Source of the DNA: Oscillospiraceae bacterium | GTDB taxonomy: Bacteria; Bacillota; Clostridia; Oscillospirales; Oscillospiraceae | DNA length: 5,674 bases | Direction: 5' to 3' | Assembly: GCA_031261245.1 (NCBI GenBank) | Contig: JAISKU010000162.1 | Location: forward strand, 1-5,674 | Shown: positions 1 to 5,642 of the stretch, one piece after another | Layout: each line of letters opens with the position of its first letter | Position numbering within the stretch: the stretch's first letter is position 1 | The notes under the pieces: generated by a model | The model's input: the letters and a program-made list of their open reading frames with translations, nothing else | Databases searched by the model: none | What the model was told of the DNA's origin: nothing | Translations under genes and position numbers: made by a program

Positions 1-186
1 GAGCTCACCCGGGTCACGGAGACGTGATACCGCTGTAAACTCTATCCGGAGCAACACCGTGTAGGGGCTGCGTTAAATCGCGAGGTTTGCCCGACCGCTC
101 CGAGAGGTGGCATTGAGGCGTTTGGCAACAAACGCCCCAGATAGATGGCTGTTCAACGACAGAATCCGGCTTACCGACTTACTTGT
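1..186 (+). ncRNA. rnpB: RNase P RNA (rnpB), 3' portion, truncated at the window edge
   Basis: RNase P RNA is the catalytic subunit of the ribozyme that removes 5' leaders from pre-tRNAs. What is seen: the conserved core run with GTAAACTC then CCGGAGCAA (35-57), the AGGTGGCATTGAG segment (105-117) matching the tRNA-CCA-binding L15 region with its GGT at 106-108, and the near-invariant 3' block AGATAGATGGCTGTTC then CGACAGAATCCGGCTTA (140-173). Secondary structure supports it: an 8-bp helix 117-124/129-136 closed by a GCAA tetraloop fits P18, and a 5-bp helix 14-18/23-27 closed by GAGA fits a P12-P14 arm. The order matches the E. coli type A molecule segment by segment. The 5' half, including the partner strand of P1, lies outside the window, so the 3' end near 184-188 is an estimate. 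No protein is expected here; open frames across it are chance. Confidence 0.92.
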
Positions 187-214
187 TCCCCAAACGGCGA
201 CAGCCGTTTGGGGA
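187..214 (+). terminator. GC-rich hairpin after rnpB, possible terminator without U-tract
   Basis: A perfect 12-bp stem (187-198 with 203-214) encloses the loop GACA and directly follows the expected 3' end of RNase P RNA. It is not followed by a T-run; the next bases are CCCCTCGGGG and AAATTT. It could therefore be a weak or factor-assisted terminator, or a structure that limits 3' trimming. A second CCCC/GGGG pair (215-218 and 221-224) allows alternative pairings. Confidence 0.5.
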
Positions 215-324
215 CCCCTCGGGGAAATTTCATTTGCGGTCGTCACGGCAAAGCCGCGCCGACCTGACGCCGCACTTGCGGCGGCGTGCGCTGTGCGCCC
301 GCTATGTTCTCAGGAGGAATCATC

Positions 325-1260
325 ATGCCGTTCGTAACCACAACAGAAATGTTCAAAAAAGCCTACTCCGGCGGCTACGCTGTCGGGGCTTTCAACGTCA
401 ACAACATGGAGATAATTCAGGGCATCGCCGACGCCGCGGCGGAGACGCGCTCGCCCATCATACTTCAGGTCTCCAACGGCGCGCGCAAATACGCCCGTCA
501 CGTGTACCTAATGAAGCTCATCGAGGCGGCCGAGGCCGAAACCAGTCTGCCCATCGCGATCCACCTCGACCACGGCGAGGATTTTGAGATATGCAAATCC
601 TGCATCGACGGCGGCTTCACCTCCGTCATGATCGACGGCTCAAAACACAGCTTTTCGGAGAACATAGACATCACGCGTAAAGTCACGCAGTACGCCCACG
701 CCCGCGGCGTCGTCGTGGAGGGTGAGCTCGGCCGTTTAGCCGGAATCGAGGACGACGTCTCCGTCTCCGACGAGGACGCGGGCTACACCCAACCCGGCGA
801 GGTCGAGGAGTTCGTCACCCGCACCGGCGTTGACTCGCTCGCGATCGCGATCGGCACCTCGCACGGCGCGTTCAAGTTCAAGCCCGGGCAAATCCCGCGC
901 CTGCGCTTCGATATCCTCGAGGAGGTCGCCCGCCGCCTGCCCGGCTTCCCGATCGTGCTCCACGGAGCGTCGAGCGTCATTAAAAAGTACGTAGACACGA
1001 TAAACGCCAACGGCGGCGCGCTCGCCGACGCGGCGGGAATCCCCGAACCCATGCTCCGCGAGGCGGCAAAGCTCGCCGTCTGCAAGATAAATATCGACTC
1101 CGACCTGCGCCTCGCCATGACGGCGGGCGTGCGTGAGACGCTCGTGAAATCCCCCGAGGAGTGGGATCCGCGCAAATTCCTCCTCGCCGGCCGCGAGAAC
1201 GTAAAGGAACTCGTCAAGGACAAAATCCTCAACGTCCTCGGCTCCGACAACAAGATATAG
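325..1260 (+). CDS. fba: Class II fructose-1,6-bisphosphate aldolase
   Basis: This 311-residue cytosolic zinc enzyme is predicted to cleave fructose-1,6-bisphosphate to dihydroxyacetone phosphate and glyceraldehyde-3-phosphate, reversibly, in glycolysis and gluconeogenesis. Visible family hallmarks: the N-terminal GAFNVNNME (21-29), the metal/catalytic motif HLDHG (80-84; Asp82 is the expected proton donor, His83 a zinc ligand), VEGELG (131-136), GTSHG with His180, VLHGASS with His213 as the further zinc ligands, and NIDSD (256-260) for phosphate binding. Length and the insertion after HGASS fit the bacterial class II group that also acts in anaerobes. The ATG at 325 is chosen because AGGAGG (312-317) lies 7 bases upstream; an in-frame ATG at 286 lacks such a site. 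No clear sigma-70 promoter is visible between rnpB and this gene, so read-through from rnpB is possible. A close relative such as tagatose-bisphosphate aldolase cannot be fully excluded. Confidence 0.95.
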   Translation: MPFVTTTEMFKKAYSGGYAVGAFNVNNMEIIQGIADAAAETRSPIILQVSNGARKYARHVYLMKLIEAAEAETSLPIAIHLDHGEDFEICKSCIDGGFTSVMIDGSKHSFSENIDITRKVTQYAHARGVVVEGELGRLAGIEDDVSVSDEDAGYTQPGEVEEFVTRTGVDSLAIAIGTSHGAFKFKPGQIPRLRFDILEEVARRLPGFPIVLHGASSVIKKYVDTINANGGALADAAGIPEPMLREAAKLAVCKINIDSDLRLAMTAGVRETLVKSPEEWDPRKFLLAGRENVKELVKDKILNVLGSDNKI

Positions 1261-1262
1261 AC

Positions 1263-1297
1263 AAAAGCGGCGGTTCTTCCGAACCGCCGCTTTTTTT
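1263..1297. terminator. Intrinsic terminator shared by convergent fba and membrane-protein gene
   Basis: A perfect 10-bp stem (1267-1276 with 1281-1290) with loop TTCC is followed by seven T on the plus strand (1291-1297), a strong intrinsic terminator for fba. Four A precede the stem (1263-1266), so it can also end transcripts from the right, more weakly. The T-run overlaps the stop codon (1296-1298) of the opposing gene. Confidence 0.9.
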
Positions 1298-1781
1298 ACT
1301 CCTCGTCCGGCTTCTCCCAGTGCTTGCGCAACTGCCGCGACTTCACGACGCCGACGACTCCGAACGCCAGCAGGAGCAGCGTCGTCACGAAAAACCCGCC
1401 GTCCACGGTCAGCGCGCCGTTCTCCGCAATTTTTTCGCCCCGGGCGAAATCGACGATGTGCCACACCGTGCTGATAAGCGACAGCGCCGCGAGCATATAC
1501 GGCACCCCCCAGCCTGTCATCCCGTTCCGCTCAAAATACGCCCCGCGCAGCAGCAGCTCAATCCCGCTGTAGGCGGTCGCCGCGGCGGCGACGATGAGGT
1601 GCGTCTGCCACGGCAGCGCCCACTCGACCTCAAGCCCGCCCTCGACAAACGAGCACGCGAGCAGCAGAACAGCGGTCATAACCCACGTCCGCGTGAACAC
1701 CACCGAGCGTATTTGCAGCTGCCGCTCGTCATATTTCGCGGCGGTCCCGCCCCACACCTTTTCCTTCGGTATCCTTTTCAT
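1296..1781 (-). CDS. Small four-helix membrane protein paired with an XRE repressor
   Basis: A 161-residue integral membrane protein of unknown function. The N-terminus is charged (residues 1-26) and holds KYDERQLQIR (17-25), a DERQ-type motif I associate with small membrane proteins encoded beside XRE regulators in Firmicutes (DUF6773-like; this family name is recalled, not tested). Four hydrophobic segments follow at about 30-47, 62-80, 92-112 and 128-147, and the tail is basic then acidic (SRQLRKHWEKPDEE). The ATG at 1781 is preferred because GGAGG lies 7 bases upstream; an in-frame TTG at 1796 falls in that binding site. The start overlaps the repressor stop by ATGA, so the two are translationally coupled and share a promoter. 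The pairing suggests the membrane protein is the target, or the signal partner, of the repressor. No enzymatic motif is visible. Confidence 0.8.
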   Translation of the reverse strand: MKRIPKEKVWGGTAAKYDERQLQIRSVVFTRTWVMTAVLLLACSFVEGGLEVEWALPWQTHLIVAAAATAYSGIELLLRGAYFERNGMTGWGVPYMLAALSLISTVWHIVDFARGEKIAENGALTVDGGFFVTTLLLLAFGVVGVVKSRQLRKHWEKPDEE

Positions 1782-1981
1782 AGCTCCACCTCCCAAAATA
1801 AATCATCGAGCGTCTTGCCGAGCGCCTTGCATATCGCTATGCACAGCCGCACCGACGGGTTGTAGTCGCCCTTCTCAATCGCGTTCACGGTCTGCCGCGA
1901 CACGCCCACCGCGTCCGCCAGCTCAAGCTGCGACATGTCCCGCGCCGCGCGCGCCGATTTAAGCGCAAGGTTCTTTGACAT
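1778..1981 (-). CDS. Short XRE/HTH_3-family transcriptional repressor
   Basis: A 67-residue single-domain DNA-binding protein with little besides the helix-turn-helix fold. The motif runs from about residue 17 to 38: SQLELADAVGVSRQTVNAIEKG, where SRQTVNAIE is the recognition helix typical of Cro/C1-type regulators, followed by NPSVRLCIAICKALGKTLDDLFW, the standard end of the five-helix domain. There is no sensor or peptidase domain, so it probably acts as a dimer controlling its own operon. The ATG at 1981 is chosen because AAGGAG (1996-1991) sits 9 bases upstream; an in-frame TTG at 2005 has no site and would overlap the -10 region. It is the first gene of a two-gene unit, its stop overlapping the start of the membrane-protein gene by 4 bases. 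It is driven by a perfect-consensus promoter overlapped by an inverted repeat, which suggests negative autoregulation (inference). Confidence 0.9.
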   Translation of the reverse strand: MSKNLALKSARAARDMSQLELADAVGVSRQTVNAIEKGDYNPSVRLCIAICKALGKTLDDLFWEVEL

Positions 1982-2005
1982 CTCCACCAACTCCTTACGC
2001 GACAA

Positions 2006-2034
2006 ATTATAATATATATCTTCCTAATTGTCAA
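2006..2034 (-). promoter_or_regulatory. Perfect-consensus sigma-70/SigA promoter for the XRE/membrane pair
   Basis: On the minus strand TTGACA (2034-2029) and TATAAT (2011-2006) are separated by exactly 17 bases, a 12 of 12 consensus match. Transcription should start near 1999, leaving a leader of only about 18 bases with the AAGGAG binding site almost at its 5' end. So strong an unregulated promoter is unusual for a regulator, and fits one normally held down by a repressor. Confidence 0.85.
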
Positions 2035-2047
2035 GTCTATTTGACAA
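2028..2047. promoter_or_regulatory. Inverted repeat over the -35 box, candidate operator of the XRE repressor
   Basis: TTGTCAA (2028-2034) and TTGACAA (2041-2047) form perfect 7-bp arms around the 6-base spacer GTCTAT. One arm contains the whole -35 hexamer of the XRE promoter, so a protein bound here would block RNA polymerase. The arm centres are 13 bases apart, roughly one helical turn, plausible for a small dimeric repressor. Binding by the neighbouring repressor is inferred from position. Confidence 0.55.
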
Positions 2048-2058
2048 AAATATTTTTA

Positions 2059-2613
2059 TTATTTAATCAGCACAGCCCTCACGGGCGCGCCGTCGCAGTC
2101 CGCGCCGAGATTCAGCGGAAACGCCGCCAGCGTGTACTCCCCCTCCGCCACGTGCGAAAGCCGCAGCCCCTCAAGCGGGATTACGCCGCCGCCGAGCAGT
2201 ATCATGTGCACCGCGAGCGGGGCCTCGACCGGCCCGACGCTCTGGCTCTCCACGCCGACAAGCCTCACGCCCGCGCCGACTATTCTCTCCGCGTCCGCCT
2301 CTGTCAGCACGTGCCCGCCCGTCGCGCCGTTTTTGATAATCAGCCTCTCGCAATTTTGCGGAATCTCGCCGTCCCACACCCGCACTTCGCACCTGCCGCC
2401 GAAAAGCTCAAGCGGCAAGTCCCCCACGCCCGCGCCGTCCGCGATAAAGTGGCGCGGCGCGTCCACATGCGTACCGTTGTGGACGCACATCGTGACGTTT
2501 GTGAGGTTGTACTTGTCGCGCTCCACCGTCCTCACCCGCTCAAAGCTCGGCGCGATGTCGCCGGGATACACCTCCCCGGAAAACAGCGGCTGCGATATGT
2601 CGATAATCTCCAT
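2059..2613 (-). CDS. Cyclase / kynurenine-formamidase-fold metal hydrolase
   Basis: A 184-residue cytosolic protein of the cyclase family (Pfam PF04199), which includes bacterial arylformamidase KynB, isatin hydrolase and polyketide cyclase-like enzymes. Seen: the N-terminal DISQPLFSGEVYPGD (5-19) and the metal-binding signature HNGTHVDAPRHF (45-56), whose His45, His49, Asp51 and His55 occupy the family's metal and catalytic positions. Also seen are GVESQSVGP (120-128), matching the substrate-loop VGxDxxSxxP element, His136 in VHMILL, and Glu149 in IPLEGL, the usual C-terminal metal ligand region. The ATG at 2613 has AAGGAGG 7 bases upstream. The length is slightly below the usual 200-220 residues but no motif is missing. 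No tryptophan-degradation gene is nearby, so kynurenine formamidase activity is not supported by context, and the substrate is unknown. No intrinsic terminator separates it from the XRE gene downstream, so read-through into that pair is possible. Confidence 0.88.
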   Translation of the reverse strand: MEIIDISQPLFSGEVYPGDIAPSFERVRTVERDKYNLTNVTMCVHNGTHVDAPRHFIADGAGVGDLPLELFGGRCEVRVWDGEIPQNCERLIIKNGATGGHVLTEADAERIVGAGVRLVGVESQSVGPVEAPLAVHMILLGGGVIPLEGLRLSHVAEGEYTLAAFPLNLGADCDGAPVRAVLIK

Positions 2614-2649
2614 TTTCTCCCCTCCTTCACGCCGGATATCCTCCCGGAC

Positions 2650-2678
2650 ATTCTATCACCGCGCGCGCAAAAGCACAA
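2650..2678 (-). promoter_or_regulatory. Tentative promoter of the cyclase gene
   Basis: On the minus strand TAGAAT (2655-2650) is a 5 of 6 match to the -10 consensus. Seventeen bases upstream lies TTGTGC (2678-2673), only 3 of 6 for the -35. The position, about 40 bases before the start codon, is suitable. The weak -35 box keeps this tentative. Confidence 0.35.
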
Positions 2679-2703
2679 CGCAAATCCGCTCGGCATTTTT
2701 CTC

Positions 2704-2732
2704 TTGTTATCCTCCTCTCCGTGTGGTACAAT
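2704..2732 (+). promoter_or_regulatory. Promoter of the MATE transporter gene
   Basis: TTGTTA (2704-2709) and TACAAT (2727-2732) are spaced by 17 bases on the plus strand (4 of 6 and 5 of 6 matches). Transcription should begin near 2739, giving a leader of about 17-23 bases. It lies in the 142-base gap between the divergent cyclase and transporter genes. Confidence 0.6.
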
Positions 2733-2755
2733 AGCAGAAATAAAAATTCGGGGGG

Positions 2756-4246
2756 ATGAATGTGAGAGAAAAACTGAAATCATTAATCGGCGCACAGGAT
2801 ATGACCGTAGGCAGTCCGTTCAAGACCATGCTGTTGTTCACAATACCGCTGCTGCTCGGAAACGTCATGCAGCTCTTCTACAACACACTCGACAGCGTAT
2901 TCGTCGGCCAGTTCTGCGGGCCGAACGCGCTCGCCGCAACGGGTGTAAGCATGTCGGTTCAGCTGATGTTCGCGGTGTTTTTCATGACCGTCGGCACCGG
3001 GGTAAGCGTCATGGTGTCGCAATATTTCGGCGCAAAGGACAAGGAAAACCTCAGCAAAACCGTCGGCTCGTCGATGCTGCTGACGCTCATCTCTACGCTG
3101 CTGTCCGCGATACTCGGGCTGCTGCTCACGGACTGGCTCATGACGCTCATCAACTGTCCTCCGGAGGTTCTGGAGGACGCGAAGATATACCTTCAGATCT
3201 GTTTCATCGGCTACGTGGGCATGGGCTTCTACAATATTTTCAGCGGCGTCCTGCGCGGCCTCGGGGACAGCACGTTCCCGCTCGTGGTGCTCATCGGGAC
3301 GGCGATTCTCGACGTTCTGCTCGACATCTGGATGATCGCCCCGCCCGACAAGCTGCACTTCGGCCCCATCGTCGGCCTCGACTGGGGCGTCGCCGGCGCC
3401 GCGTGGTCAACAATCATCGCGCAGACCCTGTCCGCGATCGTCTGTCTGTGGCGCATCGCCCGCATGAAGTCCGTCGTCACTATCGACCGCACGACGCTCA
3501 GGCTTGACGGCCCGATCGTGAAGCAGATTCTCCGCATCGGCCTCCCGTCCGGACTTCAGCAGATGATCATGTCCATGAGCTTCACGTTCGTGCAGAGCCT
3601 CATCAACGCCGTACAGATTCCGTTCGGCGGCGGGCTTGACGGCGCGATATTCGTGGCGGTCAACACCGCCGTGTCAAAGGTGGACGCCTTCGCCATGATG
3701 CCGGCGCAGACCTTCAACATGACCGCGAGTACGTTTACGGGGCAGAACATCGGCGCCGACAGGCTTGACCGCGTGACAAAGGGCTTCCGCATCTGTCTGA
3801 CGATGGCCGTTACCGTCGCGCTCGCCGTCGTCGCCGTCATGCTGAGTTTCGGGCCGGGACTTCTCGGTCTGTTCATCAAAGACGTTGACTCCCTGCGCTC
3901 TGAAAAGATAATCGAGATCGGCGTGCAGATAATGCACATCATGGTCTACGGCTACATTCTCATGTCCGTTGCGAACACTGTCGGCGGCGTCATGCGCGGC
4001 GCCGGCGACACCATCGCGCAGCTGTTCATCATGGTCTCCACCAACATAGTAATCCGCATCCCGCTGACGGTGCTCATGGTCAACTCCAGCAAATCGGCGG
4101 AGTACCCCGGCGGTCGCCCGGAGATGATATACTACTCCATGCTCATCGCGTTCGGGCTCAACGTCATCGTGACAAGTATCTACTTCTCCACCGGAAAGTG
4201 GAAAAACAAATCTGTAATCCGCCGCCCGCTGCCTCCGGGCATATAG
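2756..4246 (+). CDS. MATE-family cation-coupled multidrug/metabolite efflux transporter
   Basis: A 496-residue inner-membrane antiporter of the MATE family, expected to export cationic drugs or metabolites using a Na+ or H+ gradient. The two-fold pseudo-repeat of the family is visible: GSPFKTMLLFTIPLLLGN (19-36) parallels PIVKQILRIGLPSGLQQ (253-269), and the signature GVLRGLGDS (164-172) recurs as GVMRGAGDT (411-419). YNTLDSVFVGQ (42-52) is the helix-1 motif with a membrane-embedded Asp46, and the VSQYFGAKD (87-95) and TGQNIGADR (328-336) loops correspond between halves. About twelve hydrophobic helices can be laid out. It is somewhat longer than the usual 450 residues because of extended loops around 195-209, 287-298 and 443-456. 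The ATG at 2756 abuts the GGGGG run; the in-frame GTG at 2762 sits 6 bases from it and may be the true start, removing two residues. The gene is a single-gene unit, divergent from the cyclase gene and convergent with adh. The substrate cannot be told from sequence. Confidence 0.93.
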   Translation: MNVREKLKSLIGAQDMTVGSPFKTMLLFTIPLLLGNVMQLFYNTLDSVFVGQFCGPNALAATGVSMSVQLMFAVFFMTVGTGVSVMVSQYFGAKDKENLSKTVGSSMLLTLISTLLSAILGLLLTDWLMTLINCPPEVLEDAKIYLQICFIGYVGMGFYNIFSGVLRGLGDSTFPLVVLIGTAILDVLLDIWMIAPPDKLHFGPIVGLDWGVAGAAWSTIIAQTLSAIVCLWRIARMKSVVTIDRTTLRLDGPIVKQILRIGLPSGLQQMIMSMSFTFVQSLINAVQIPFGGGLDGAIFVAVNTAVSKVDAFAMMPAQTFNMTASTFTGQNIGADRLDRVTKGFRICLTMAVTVALAVVAVMLSFGPGLLGLFIKDVDSLRSEKIIEIGVQIMHIMVYGYILMSVANTVGGVMRGAGDTIAQLFIMVSTNIVIRIPLTVLMVNSSKSAEYPGGRPEMIYYSMLIAFGLNVIVTSIYFSTGKWKNKSVIRRPLPPGI

Positions 4247-4249
4247 AAC

Positions 4250-4288
4250 AAAAAAACAATACCCGCCACCGGCGGGTATTGTTTTTTT
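4250..4288. terminator. Bidirectional terminator between MATE and adh genes
   Basis: A perfect 18-bp stem (4250-4267 with 4271-4288) with loop ACC. Its base is a run of A on the left (4250-4256) and seven T on the right (4282-4288), with ACCCGCC/GGCGGGT at the top. Either strand therefore carries a GC hairpin followed by a U-tract. It starts four bases after the MATE stop and lies eight bases beyond the adh stop, so one element serves both genes. Confidence 0.93.
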
Positions 4289-4296
4289 CGTTGCGC

Positions 4297-5352
4297 TTAA
4301 ATTGTGACTACCGGCTTGATCAAATCCGCCGTCTTGTCCTTCATCAGCAGCAGAGCCTCCTCGATGTGGTCAAAGCCCTTGAATTTATGCGTCAGCAGCG
4401 GGCTGACGTCGAGCTTGCCGTATTTGAGCACGTTCGACAGGTACTCCATATTCTTGCGCCCGCCGGGCATAAGTCCGCCGACGATTTTGATGTGTCCCAT
4501 GCCGAGGCCCCAGCCCTCGCGCGAGATTTTGATGTAGTCGCCGCTGCCGAGGTAGTTGATGTTGGAGATGATTCCCGCGGGGCGGATTATTGCAAGCGCC
4601 TCGCCGAAGGTGTCCACGGTGCCGCCGGCGATAATCACCTTGTCAACGCCCTTGCCCTTGGTGGCTTCTTTTATCTGTTGCGCGATATCGCCGTGCTTGT
4701 AGTTGATGATGTCCGTCGCGCCGTAGGACTTCGCCACGTCGCAGCACAGCTGCCGTGAGCCGACGGCGAAAATGCGTCCCGCGCCGCGCAGGTTCGACCC
4801 CGCAACGGCCATCAGCCCGACCGGGCCGATTCCGATGACCGCGACCGTCTCGCCGAACTGCACCTCGGCGTTGTCCACGCCGTGGAAGCCCGTCGGCACC
4901 ATGTCGGAGAGCATTGTGCCGTCCTCGATGCTTATCTCCGGCGGCAGCAGCGCGAGGTTGCCGTCCGCCTGATTGACGTGGAAGAACTCCCCGAAAACCC
5001 CGTCCTTGGACGCGGAGAACTTCCACCCGCCGAGCATTCCCTCGGCGTGCTGGTGATACCCCATCTGCGAAAAGACGTCCATGTGGTCCGGCGTGATTGC
5101 GGGGACGATGACCTTGTCGCCGGGCTTGAAATCCTTCACGAGACTGCCGACCTCGACGACCTCGCCGACGGCCTCATGCCCCAGAATCATATCGTGAATG
5201 TCACCGAGCGCGCCCTCATAAACCGTGTGGACGTCCGAGGTACACGGCGACACCGCGAGCGGGCGGACAATCGCGTCCAGCGGCCCTGCGACGGGCTTCT
5301 CCTTTTCAATCCACCCCACCTTGTTCAGACCTAACATCGCGAAACCTCTCAT
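4297..5352 (-). CDS. adh: NADP-dependent zinc secondary alcohol dehydrogenase (T. brockii ADH type)
   Basis: A 351-residue cytosolic medium-chain dehydrogenase predicted to interconvert secondary alcohols and ketones (such as 2-propanol and acetone) with NADP(H). By recalled comparison with Thermoanaerobacter brockii ADH it aligns without gaps over nearly its whole length, from the MRGFAML start to LIKPVV at the end. Key residues sit at the same numbers: zinc ligands Cys37, His59 and Asp150, with Glu60 and Ser39; GIGPVG (174-179) as the Rossmann turn; Gly198-Ser199-Arg200 and Tyr218, which specify NADP over NAD; Ile86, Trp110, Tyr267 and Leu294 lining the substrate pocket. Residue 295 is Met where the T. 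brockii enzyme has Cys, a possible change in pocket size. The four-cysteine structural zinc lobe is absent, as in that subgroup. The ATG at 5352 has AAAGGAG 7 bases upstream. The gene is transcribed alone, with an AT-rich leader. Its likely role is disposal or recovery of reducing equivalents during fermentation. Confidence 0.95.
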   Translation of the reverse strand: MRGFAMLGLNKVGWIEKEKPVAGPLDAIVRPLAVSPCTSDVHTVYEGALGDIHDMILGHEAVGEVVEVGSLVKDFKPGDKVIVPAITPDHMDVFSQMGYHQHAEGMLGGWKFSASKDGVFGEFFHVNQADGNLALLPPEISIEDGTMLSDMVPTGFHGVDNAEVQFGETVAVIGIGPVGLMAVAGSNLRGAGRIFAVGSRQLCCDVAKSYGATDIINYKHGDIAQQIKEATKGKGVDKVIIAGGTVDTFGEALAIIRPAGIISNINYLGSGDYIKISREGWGLGMGHIKIVGGLMPGGRKNMEYLSNVLKYGKLDVSPLLTHKFKGFDHIEEALLLMKDKTADLIKPVVTI

Positions 5353-5380
5353 TGTTTTACTCCTTTTACATTAATTTAGT

Positions 5381-5394
5381 ATTAACACATTAAT
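5381..5394. promoter_or_regulatory. TTAA-N4-TTAA inverted repeat in the adh leader, possible redox-repressor site
   Basis: ATTAA (5381-5385) and TTAAT (5390-5394) flank CACA, inside the predicted adh 5' leader just downstream of its promoter. The TTAA-N4-TTAA core resembles the Rex consensus TTGTTAA-N4-TTAACAA, about 5 of 7 in each half. Rex commonly controls alcohol dehydrogenases in Clostridia. The region is AT-rich, so a chance match is quite possible. Confidence 0.3.
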
Positions 5395-5413
5395 TATGAG
5401 CCTATTACCCCAT

Positions 5414-5442
5414 AAGATACACCGACTCCACAAAAAAGTCAA
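5414..5442 (-). promoter_or_regulatory. Likely promoter of adh
   Basis: On the minus strand TTGACT (5442-5437, 5 of 6) and TATCTT (5419-5414, 4 of 6) are 17 bases apart. Transcription should begin near 5407, giving a leader of about 55 bases that contains the ATTAATGT direct repeat and the TTAA-N4-TTAA palindrome. AT-rich sequence upstream of the -35 could act as an UP element. Confidence 0.5.
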
Positions 5443-5496
5443 TCGCTCCAGCCAAAATTTATACAATTTTAATAAAAGTCCAAAAAAATTTCCCGC

Positions 5497-5532
5497 AAAA
5501 AAGCAGACCGCCTGCCGGCGGCCTGCTTTTTT
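5497..5532. terminator. Bidirectional hairpin terminator upstream of adh
   Basis: Arms 5497-5512 and 5517-5532 pair over 16 positions with one A/C mismatch (5507/5522) around loop TGCC. Six A on the left and six T on the right give a U-tract on either strand. No recognisable gene ends here inside the window. On the minus strand it would stop read-through from the right before adh; on the plus strand no gene precedes it. Confidence 0.85.
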
Positions 5533-5642
5533 CGTGGTACGAGTGGCGATATAGGACTTTTTGAAAAAGCCAGTAAAATCAATGGTTTGCGAGCAGTCAA
5601 TAGACAATAATTCCCCTAATAGCTCAATCACAAGAGCGTATG
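5533..5642. other. Unidentified 110-base segment between two terminators
   Basis: I recognise no gene here: no tRNA T-arm motif and no convincing start with a ribosome binding site. A minus-strand open frame starting at a GTG near 5631 crosses the terminator hairpin and runs into the adh promoter, so it is unlikely to be a protein in that form. On the minus strand a promoter-like pair is visible, TTGACT (5600-5595) and TTTACT 17 bases on, which would yield only a short RNA ending at the 5497-5532 hairpin. The segment also contains a near-palindrome CTTTTTGAAAAAG. It may be the tail of a gene beyond the window, a small RNA or a repeat. Confidence 0.4.

Noticed and set aside
107..337. Open frames beginning within the first 200 bases
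   Set aside because: They overlap the conserved 3' domain of RNase P RNA and the hairpin after it; the RNA explains the sequence.
838..856. GCGATCGC palindrome resembling the cyanobacterial HIP1 octamer
   Set aside because: It occurs within fba coding sequence, I saw it only once, and it is explained by GC-rich codons for Ala-Ile-Ala-Ile.
736..1464. 242-codon minus-strand open frame opposite fba
   Set aside because: It is antisense to a clear aldolase, runs through the shared terminator, is Arg/Ala/Glu-rich and has no recognisable motif.
2041..2069. Plus-strand TTGACA followed 17 bases later by TAATCA, a possible divergent promoter
   Set aside because: It would only give an antisense transcript over the cyclase gene and the -10 is poor; the TTGACA is better explained as the second arm of the operator-like repeat.
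1975..3507. Long 510-codon plus-strand open frame
   Set aside because: It lies antisense to the cyclase gene and overlaps the MATE gene in another frame. Its translation is Arg/His/Pro-rich low-complexity typical of GC-rich shadow frames, and it has no ribosome binding site or domain.
5474..5562. AAAAGTCC and GGACTTTT as distant inverted repeats flanking a terminator
   Set aside because: Only 8 bases long, about 70 bases apart and A/T-rich; expected by chance, with no target duplication or transposase.
5371..5631. 86-codon minus-strand frame starting at a GTG upstream of adh
   Set aside because: It spans a terminator hairpin and the adh promoter, has no ribosome binding site, and the composition of its second half comes from AT-rich intergenic DNA.
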